From NCBI GenBank assembly GCA_963977675.1, contig CAXBPY010000033.1, positions 1 through 33,461 of the forward strand: a stretch of 33,461 nt of DNA, written 5' to 3'. A model generated the notes under the pieces. That model worked only from the letters and a program-made list of their open reading frames with translations, did no database searches and was not told where the DNA came from. Each line of letters opens with the position of its first letter. Positions within the stretch are counted from its first letter, which is position 1. The translations under genes were made by a program, and so were the position numbers. Positions 24,018 to 31,500 of this stretch are shown piece after piece. Source of the stretch: CAXBPY01 sp003455275. Lineage in GTDB: Bacteria; Bacteroidota; Bacteroidia; Chitinophagales; UBA10324.

Positions 24018-27000
24018 ATGTACAACAGAATTTTCAGAATAATTCTCTCATTCGCCTTGATGTTAGTTCCGGCGCTTGCTTTTGGACAATTAAGTTTTAT
24101 AAATTCAAATGATAGATTACAAAACACTGCTTATCACAGCGGATGTTGTGTCACCGTTGCCGATTGGAACGGAGATGGATTAGATGATATTATTAAGCTT
24201 AATCAAGGACATGACCTCTGGATCGAAGTTCAACAATCAAACGGGAAATTTAATCCACTTCATATTGGAGATTTCGGCGGAGGCAATGGTTGGAGTTGGG
24301 GAATGGCTGCAGGAGACTTAGATCATAATGGTTACCTTGATGTAATTGCCGGAAATGGAAGTGCCAAAGTTTTTTACACAAATGCATCGGGCGCTATGGG
24401 TTCAGCTGTGAATTTACCTATTACAACAGTTTCTACCGGAGGGAGCAATTTGTTTTTGCAGAATGTAACTATGGGTGATTTTGATAACGATGGCTGGTTA
24501 GATATTTATGGTTGCCACGATGTGGGTGAATCAAAAATCTGGTATAACGATGGAACCGGAACAATGGGCATCACAGAATTTACCGGAAACATAACCGGAA
24601 ATATTTTGACGGTAACTTCAATGACATCAGGCACTATTAAGGTTGGTTGGTTTCTCTCAGGAACTAATGTGATTTCAAATTTAAAAATTGTTTCATTGGG
24701 AACAGGAACAGGTGGTGTTGGAACCTACCTACTTAATAAATCTACATCTGTTGCCTCAACTTCCATGGTATCAAATATTTTTAATGTAAATTGTTCCAAT
24801 ACTGATGACTCAGGAAATTATGGAACGATATGGACTGATTATGATAATGACGGAGACCTTGATTTTTATCTCTCAAAATGCCGCCAACCTGTTAACACTG
24901 CAAGTGACATGCGCCGTCATGATGTTCTTCATATCAATAGTGGTTCCTACCTCTTTGATACCGACTTTGATGACCTTAATCCAAACGATCAGGATTCATT
25001 ACTAATAGATTTCATCTGTCCGGACCAGGGAGCACAAACCTGGACTACAAATTTTGGTGACTTTGATAACGATGGCGATTTTGATTTCTGCAGAACAAGC
25101 TATACACAAGGTTCAGAACTTTGGATGAATGATGGTACCGGTCACTTCACTAACATTACATCTACTGCAGGTTTCAATATTGGAAACCCTTTTGAAATTG
25201 AATCTCAAATAGAAGACTTTAATAATGATGGTTATCAGGACATTTTCACTGCAGGGGATGAAGACATTATGTTTATTAATAATGGAAACATGACCTTCAC
25301 TAAAATTGAGAACACAATGTTTACAGGTAACATAGGATCATTTGCAACCGGAGATTTGAATCATGATGGGGCAATTGATATTTATGCTTCATATGGAACC
25401 GTTTACACCACACCTTCATCAATCGATGATGTTATTTATTTAAATAATGATCACTCAAATCATTGGATAACCTTTAACCTTGTTGGAACAGTTAGTAACC
25501 ACAATGCTATTGGTACCAAAGTTACAATTTACACTGCCCTTGGAAAACAAGTTCGCGAAGTACGCGCAGGAGAAAGTTACGGAACAGAAAACAGTTTCAA
25601 CCTTCACTTTGGTTTAGGAAGCAATACAATTATTGACTCTGCAATTATTCGCTACCCGTCAGGAATTACTAACAAACTTTATAATCTTTCAGTTGATCAG
25701 TTTATAACAAATGTTGAAACAGGGTGCACAGTTCAGTCAGGTGTTATCTCTTATTCAGGAAGCCCTATCCTTTGTCCAGGTCAAACACTTACCTTAAATG
25801 GTCCTTCAGGATTTTCATCTTATCTGTGGTCAAATGGATCCACTACACAGTCTGTAAGTATTCCTCAACTTGGAGATTACTCTGTAATGGTTTCAAATGG
25901 TAATTGCAGTGCATATACTCCTTCAGTTCATATTCTTGTTGACCCAGATGCAACACCTTCAATTTCAGTAAGCGGTTCTACTACTTTTTGTTCGGGTGGA
26001 TCGGTAGATATTATTTCTTCTCCTGCTGACACCTATACCTGGAGCAACGGCTCAACTACACAAACCATTCAGGCGACTCAAAGCGGAGACTATTATGTAG
26101 TAGTAGATGGTGTTTGCCATCCGTGGTCTTCCGATACTATTTCACTTACATTAAATGTACTAAATGCCACCTTGCCTGTTGGAACAGATGATTACATTTT
26201 GCCTGGTAATTCAGCTACACTACAAGCAACTGGGGCAGATGTTCATTGGTTTGACATGCAAACAGGTGGAACTCAACTTGCAACTGGAAATACATTTACT
26301 ACTCCAATACTTTCCTCAACTACTACTTATTGGGCTGAAAATCACGAATCATTTGGTGGAACAATTGATAGTACCGGTCAGCTTTATCATCAGGGATCTG
26401 ATTATAGCGGCAGTACATCAACAAATGCTATAACCACTTTTGACGCATTAAATGATTGTGTTATTAAGTCTGTGAAACTCTATACAGATATTGCTGGTCC
26501 TCGCAGAATTATTGTAAATGACGCAAGTGGAAATATTGTTGATAGCTTAACTGTTAATGTTCCTGTTGACTCTGCAGAAATTTCTTTAAACTTTAGTATT
26601 CCTGCTGGAACCGGATATGAGATAACTACTGACCCTGCTGTAAACAATGCAGTACTAGGTTATGCAGGTCCTCATTTGAAAAGAAGTAATTTAGGTGCAG
26701 CTTACCCATATACTATAAATAATTTAATTAGCATTACTGGTAACGATCAGAACATGGGATACTATTATTATTTCTATAATATGAAAGTTGCCACACCAAA
26801 TTTCGCTTGCAATAGTGATCGGGTTGCGGTTACTGCTCATATTTCTGATGGAATACAATCTATATTTGATAAATTCGATTTACAGATTTTCCCGAATCCA
26901 TCTGAAGGAATTTTTAATATCAGAACTGATTTCAATTTTTCTTCACTTGAAATAACTGATGTTACCGGAAGAAAAATTCTTTCAATTAATAACAAAGTGA

Positions 27001-27098
27001 ACGCAATTGATCTTTCTTCTTTGGCTAAAGGAACATATATGATTGAACTGAGAGATTTTAACAATAATTCAATTCGCCGCCAAGTGGTGATTCAGTAG
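24018..27098 (+). CDS. Secreted VCBS/FG-GAP propeller protein with ASPIC/UnbV, Ig-like and T9SS type A domains
   Basis: About 1026 residues from ATG 24018 (MYNRIFRIILSFALMLVPAL, ending AFGQ); an in-frame TTG at 23934 would add 28 residues that hide this signal peptide. Residues about 30-480 carry seven Ca-binding FG-GAP/VCBS motifs (DWNGDGLDD, DLDHNGYLD, DFDNDGWLD, DYDNDGDLD, DFDNDGDFD, DFNNDGYQD, DLNHDGAID), fitting a seven-bladed propeller. Between the third and fourth is an unusual insert (listed separately). An ASPIC/UnbV domain follows at about 485-565 (NHNAIGTKVTIY, REVRAGESYGTENS), then two Ig-like domains (CPGQTLTLNG; FCSGGSVDI, each ending in a WSNGSTTQ turn), a third Ig-like stretch, a beta-sandwich, and a type A sorting domain from FDLQIFPNPSEGIF to the end. 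It is a surface protein of unknown ligand; adhesion or glycan contact is plausible. Confidence 0.9.
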   Translation: MYNRIFRIILSFALMLVPALAFGQLSFINSNDRLQNTAYHSGCCVTVADWNGDGLDDIIKLNQGHDLWIEVQQSNGKFNPLHIGDFGGGNGWSWGMAAGDLDHNGYLDVIAGNGSAKVFYTNASGAMGSAVNLPITTVSTGGSNLFLQNVTMGDFDNDGWLDIYGCHDVGESKIWYNDGTGTMGITEFTGNITGNILTVTSMTSGTIKVGWFLSGTNVISNLKIVSLGTGTGGVGTYLLNKSTSVASTSMVSNIFNVNCSNTDDSGNYGTIWTDYDNDGDLDFYLSKCRQPVNTASDMRRHDVLHINSGSYLFDTDFDDLNPNDQDSLLIDFICPDQGAQTWTTNFGDFDNDGDFDFCRTSYTQGSELWMNDGTGHFTNITSTAGFNIGNPFEIESQIEDFNNDGYQDIFTAGDEDIMFINNGNMTFTKIENTMFTGNIGSFATGDLNHDGAIDIYASYGTVYTTPSSIDDVIYLNNDHSNHWITFNLVGTVSNHNAIGTKVTIYTALGKQVREVRAGESYGTENSFNLHFGLGSNTIIDSAIIRYPSGITNKLYNLSVDQFITNVETGCTVQSGVISYSGSPILCPGQTLTLNGPSGFSSYLWSNGSTTQSVSIPQLGDYSVMVSNGNCSAYTPSVHILVDPDATPSISVSGSTTFCSGGSVDIISSPADTYTWSNGSTTQTIQATQSGDYYVVVDGVCHPWSSDTISLTLNVLNATLPVGTDDYILPGNSATLQATGADVHWFDMQTGGTQLATGNTFTTPILSSTTTYWAENHESFGGTIDSTGQLYHQGSDYSGSTSTNAITTFDALNDCVIKSVKLYTDIAGPRRIIVNDASGNIVDSLTVNVPVDSAEISLNFSIPAGTGYEITTDPAVNNAVLGYAGPHLKRSNLGAAYPYTINNLISITGNDQNMGYYYYFYNMKVATPNFACNSDRVAVTAHISDGIQSIFDKFDLQIFPNPSEGIFNIRTDFNFSSLEITDVTGRKILSINNKVNAIDLSSLAKGTYMIELRDFNNNSIRRQVVIQ
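24582..24783 (+). other. Inserted glycine/threonine-rich module inside the VCBS propeller
   Basis: Codons for residues about 189-255 of the VCBS protein encode a module (GNITGNILTVTSMTSGTIKV, then LSGTNVISN, SLGTGTGGVGTYLLN, VASTSMV) that does not belong to the VCBS pattern. If it is removed, WYNDGTGTMGITEF joins NVNCSNTDDSGNYG without disturbing the spacing of blades 3 and 4. The pattern G.I.G..LTVT...SGTI.VG..LSGT.V...GTGTGG.GTY is one I know from phage tail and virion proteins and metagenomic viral proteins. Confidence 0.65.
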
Positions 27099-27125
27099 AA
27101 GCTAATTCGAATTATTTCGTCTTTG

Positions 27126-27157
27126 AAAATGCCCTTCTTATCGAAGGGCATTTTTAT
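27126..27157 (+). terminator. Intrinsic terminator of the VCBS/ASPIC gene
   Basis: AAAATGCCCTTC (27126-27137) pairs perfectly with GAAGGGCATTTT (27143-27154) around a 5-nt loop, followed by a T-rich tail. It starts 27 bases after the stop codon. Confidence 0.93.
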
Positions 27158-27201
27158 TTAATACACAATGGAATTTTTATCTGCGCTCCACCTGAAATCA
27201 A

Positions 27202-27217
27202 CTGTGTGAAAACACAG
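27202..27217 (+). promoter_or_regulatory. Small GNRA-like hairpin before the di-haem oxidoreductase gene
   Basis: CTGTGT (27202-27207) and ACACAG (27212-27217) form a 6-bp stem with a GAAA tetraloop, 25 bases before the ATG at 27243. It could be a leader hairpin or a palindromic binding site for a regulator. The feature is short and could be chance. Confidence 0.3.
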
Positions 27218-27242
27218 AAGCTTTCAATCATTCGAAATCAAA

Positions 27243-28445
27243 ATGATTAGAGCAAAAAAAATTTTATTACTCTTTATTTCAGCATTCGTAATTATTACGG
27301 TTGCTTGCGAACATCAATCACCATTGATTGCTGATGAATCTCAAACTCTGGATGGCCCTGTTGATGGCTTAACATCAGACGAAATTTTAAACCACTTACA
27401 AGGCGATGACATTTTTAATGGTAGAACTTTTACTTCATCAAATGGTTTAGGACCAATTTTCGTTGCACAAAGTTGTAATTCATGCCATAGGGGTGATGGA
27501 AAATCGCATCCATTTGTCACAGTAACTCGATTCGGTCAAACCGATGAAACAGGCAACAAATTCTTGGTGCAAGGTGGCCCTGAAATTCAAAGTAAGGCTC
27601 TTCCCGGTTTTATGCCTGAAGAACTTCCATCTGGCGCCACATTCACGAGACTGATTGCCCCTATTACTGCTGGAGTTGGATTTTTGGAAGCTGTTCCGGA
27701 TTCACTAATTCTTTCGATGGCTGACCCAAACGATTTAGATCATGATGGGATTTCAGGTGTTCCAAATTGGAAAGCACTTCCTGCTTTCATCATTCCGAAC
27801 TCGGATGCCATCTCTCAAGATGGAAAATACATTTGCAAAATTGGTAAGAAGGCAAGTGTCTATAATGTTTTTGAACAAGTGGTTTTTGCTTTGAATGAAG
27901 ATATTGGAATCACATCTGAATATGCCCCCATTGACCCTCATACGCTTCAGGTTTCTGAGCCTGAAATTACAAATGATGATATTTCTGCTATTGCTTTTTA
28001 TCTGAGAACGCTTAAGGCACCATCTCCAAGGCTTGAAGAAAATAAGAATATAAAAAATGGTCATTCAGTTTTTATTGCTGTTGGTTGTGAAGGATGTCAT
28101 AAAGAAACACTGAAGACTGGTAAAGCATTTTGTGAAGTAATGTCATACAAAGAATTTCATCCTTATACTGATTTGCTTCTCCATGACATGGGCCCTGGAT
28201 TAGACGATGGTTATACTGAAGGAAGCGCTAAAACTTATGAATGGAGAACACCTCCATTGTGGGGATTAGGCTTGGCTCCTCAATCTCAGGGCGGTTCTTA
28301 TTACCTGTTGCATGATGGAAGAGCACATAGCATTGAACAAGCAATTCTTATGCATGGTGGTGAAGCTGAAGGCAGAATTGAGAATTTTAAAAAGCTTACT
28401 CAACAAGACAAATATGACCTTTTGAAATTCCTTCAATCTTTATAA
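27243..28445 (+). CDS. Di-haem oxidoreductase (putative peroxidase, PF06537-type) lipoprotein
   Basis: A 400-residue protein with lipoprotein signal (MIRAKKILLLFISAFVIITV, lipobox TVAC, Cys22). Two c-type haem motifs are present: CNSCH at residues 78-82, preceded by NGLGPIFVAQS, and CEGCH at 282-286. The C-terminal part carries family-typical RTPPLWGLG, YLLHDGRAHSIEQAILMHGGEA and a closing LLKFLQSL helix. These match the di-haem oxidoreductase family related to MauG and bacterial cytochrome c peroxidases, acting in the periplasm or at the membrane surface. The natural substrate is unknown. It lies between strong terminators, so it is transcribed alone, but sits within 4 kb of the pentahaem cytochrome. 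Confidence 0.93.
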   Translation: MIRAKKILLLFISAFVIITVACEHQSPLIADESQTLDGPVDGLTSDEILNHLQGDDIFNGRTFTSSNGLGPIFVAQSCNSCHRGDGKSHPFVTVTRFGQTDETGNKFLVQGGPEIQSKALPGFMPEELPSGATFTRLIAPITAGVGFLEAVPDSLILSMADPNDLDHDGISGVPNWKALPAFIIPNSDAISQDGKYICKIGKKASVYNVFEQVVFALNEDIGITSEYAPIDPHTLQVSEPEITNDDISAIAFYLRTLKAPSPRLEENKNIKNGHSVFIAVGCEGCHKETLKTGKAFCEVMSYKEFHPYTDLLLHDMGPGLDDGYTEGSAKTYEWRTPPLWGLGLAPQSQGGSYYLLHDGRAHSIEQAILMHGGEAEGRIENFKKLTQQDKYDLLKFLQSL

Positions 28446-28475
28446 GCCATAGCAGATTAATTAAAATTAAAATCA

Positions 28476-28514
28476 AAAATCCCGACCCGTGGTAGCAACA
28501 CGGGCGGGATTTTC
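28476..28514. terminator. Intrinsic terminator between di-haem oxidoreductase and adhesin
   Basis: AAATCCCG and CCCGTG on the left arm pair with CACGGG and CGGGATTT on the right, with one bulged A (28485) and a 7-nt loop, flanked by A and T tracts. It lies 30 bases after the oxidoreductase stop; the convergent adhesin gene ends at 28581, so it may work in both directions. Confidence 0.85.
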
Positions 28515-28580
28515 TATTTAGAAACAACAGAAAAAATTTTAAATCTTTAATTCGATTTTCTAGAAAGCATTTAAGATTTA

Positions 28581-31500
28581 TTAACGAACAATTGTTACAT
28601 CACCTTTTTTATAAGTCTTTGTTCCATCGCTAAAGTTGATTTCTACAACATATGCATATACACCAATATTTACCGGTTGTCCCTTAAAGGTTCCATCCCA
28701 TTGCGGGTATCCATCTTTTCCATCAAATACAAGTTCGCCCCATCTGTCAAAGATTTGCATAGTGTAATTATCAATTCCGGTACCTCTGATTTTAAAAATA
28801 TCATTTTTGCCATCGTTGTTCGGGGTGAAAGTATTTGGAATGAACACAGATCCATCTTCAACAACATTCAGTGGACCTTGGGTTATTGTGTCTGCACAAC
28901 CAAATTCATTATAAGCAATCAGAGTAACAGCATAATCGCCTGCTTCATGATATATGTGCATTACATTTTTAAAAGTATCAACTGCACCATCACCAAAATT
29001 CCATTGATAATTTGATGCGTTTGATGAATAGTTGAGGAAAGTAAATTGAGCATTGTCCAGTGTTGTAATTTGATTAATTCCCGGGTTTACTGTGAAGTTT
29101 GCTGTAGGCGTAGGATGAACGAGAATATTTGCTAATCCTATGATTGTATCTAAACAACCAGAAGTGCTCGTTACAGTTAAATTCACATCATAACTTCCGG
29201 TATGATAGGTGTGAATTGGGCTTATATCATTTGATGAGTTTCCGTCTCCAAATGACCAGCTATATATCGATGCACCGGTTGTGTGATTATCAAATTTCAC
29301 CACTAATGGATCGCAGCCTTCAGCAGGTAACACATCTACCACTACATCTGCGAAAGCAACTGAATTAATTGTAGTGTACGCCGTATCCGCACACCCCAGT
29401 TGGTTGTAACCGATCAGCATATATGTTGTTGTTGTATCCGGAGAAACAGTAATCATACTTGCAGTTGAAATTGCAACCCCATTCATTGAACTCCACAAAT
29501 AATTATTTGCACCGTTCGCAGTGAGTATAGCCGTTTCGTTTGCACAAATATTTGTAGAGCTTGCGTTGATACTTACGCTCGGTAAAGGAGAAACACTTAT
29601 TACAATTGTTCCTTGTCCTGAGCAACCACTTGAGGCAATGGTTCCAGTTACTGTGTATGTAGCAGAATTCATGGTTGACGAAATGACATTAGACCCGGTA
29701 GTCATATTCAACCCAATTGAAGGTGACCAGGAATAAGTATCTGCTCCACTTGCTGAAAGCGCGATTGAATTTCCGGCACAAATCACATTTGTTGGAGAAG
29801 TTAATACAATTACAGGAGCAGCTGTTGCCAGAATATTTGAAGTACTAAATATCTGGCATCCGTTTCCATCTGCTGCAGTCACAGAATAAATTCCTGCTGA
29901 AAGATTGTTAATGTCTTCAGTTGTATCTCCTGTGTTCCAGACATAGGAATAGTTACCACTACCCCCAAATGCAGTCAGGTCAATGCTTCCATTGGCTAAA
30001 CCACAGGATGCATTCGAAGCATTTGCATTTACTATAAAAGCAGGCGGCTGATTAACAACTATGCTCGCTGACTTATTACATCCATTGTTATCAGTAACCG
30101 TAACCGAGTATGTATTTGATATTACATTTTGAATATTAAATGTTGTGGCTCCATTATTCCATAAATAACTATAAGGAGCAAAACCGCCACTCACGGTTGC
30201 AGTTGCGCTTCCGCTTGAATTTCCATAACAGTTTACATCAGATGCAATTGTTGTAAGATTAATGTCATTCGGCTGTGATACAGTAACAGTGGTGCTTACA
30301 GCGCATCCGATTCCATCATGAACATTCAGAGTATAAGTACCGGCTCCAACTCCGTTCAGATTAGGGAAGGTTTGGCCATTTGACCATTGATAAGTTAAAG
30401 CTCCTGTAGCATTTAAAACATTCACCGCCGCACCGCCATCATTAGCGCCAAAGCATGAAACATTCATTGGAGCGGCATTCACAGTCAGCAAGCAAGGCGG
30501 AGCAGAGATACAAATCAGATTAACAGTAATTGAATTCGCGCAGAAGTTTGCGTCAGTCACGGTGACTGAATAAACTCCGTCGGTTATTGAATTCAAATCC
30601 TCTGTTGTTGCCCCTGTGTTCCAGAGATTAGCATAAGGTTGTGTTCCGCCGGATGCAGTTATGTCAATGCTTCCATTCGAAGCACCACAAATAGGCTGAA
30701 CAAAAGTTGAACTGATCAGAGGTGCAGGAATCATCGAAATGCTTGCATCGGTTAGTACCGTACATCCTGCCGCGTCAGTAACAGTTACATCATAATTTCC
30801 TACCGGAAGATTGCTCAAGTTCTGAGTTGTTGATCCATTACTCCACTGATAACTATATGGAGGTATTCCATAAGAAACACTAAGAGTAACAGTTCCATTG
30901 TTAAATCCACAGTTTGCATTGGTGTGTGTCTCTGTTGCTATTGGAGGAATTCCATTGTCAACCAACACACTTAAAATGGAGTTGCAATTATTTGAATCTG
31001 TTACAGTCACGAAATAATTCCCGGATGAAAGATTTGAAACATCCTGAGTAGTTGAAGAATTACTCCATAAATAAGTGTAAGGTGCAGTTCCGCCATTGAC
31101 CGAAAGATTAATTGAACCATTTGCATTTCCGCACGAAGCATTCACATGAGTTTCAGTCAAACTTGCAGCCAGGTTATTTCCGACTGTTGCATTCGCGGTT
31201 ACTGAACAATTATTCGAATCAGTAATTGTTACAAAGTAATTTCCTGATGAAAGATTTGTTAGATTTTGTAAAGTGCTTCCATTTGACCAAGAGTATGTTA
31301 TCGCGCCATTTGCATTTGAAACAGATAGAGCAACACTTCCGTCATTTGGATTTGAGCATGAAGTATTAGTTGCAATTGCATTCGCCGAAATATTACATGG
31401 AGTTGGTGCAATGCAAGTGATAACAATACTCATCGTGTCGCTGCAAGCGTTTACATCAGTCGCCGTCACTGAATAATTTCCGGTTGAAATTGAATTCAAA

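Noticed and set aside
28670..29368. Short open frames on both strands within the adhesin C-terminal region
   Set aside because: They overlap a strongly supported type B sorting domain and PKD domains and have no independent evidence.
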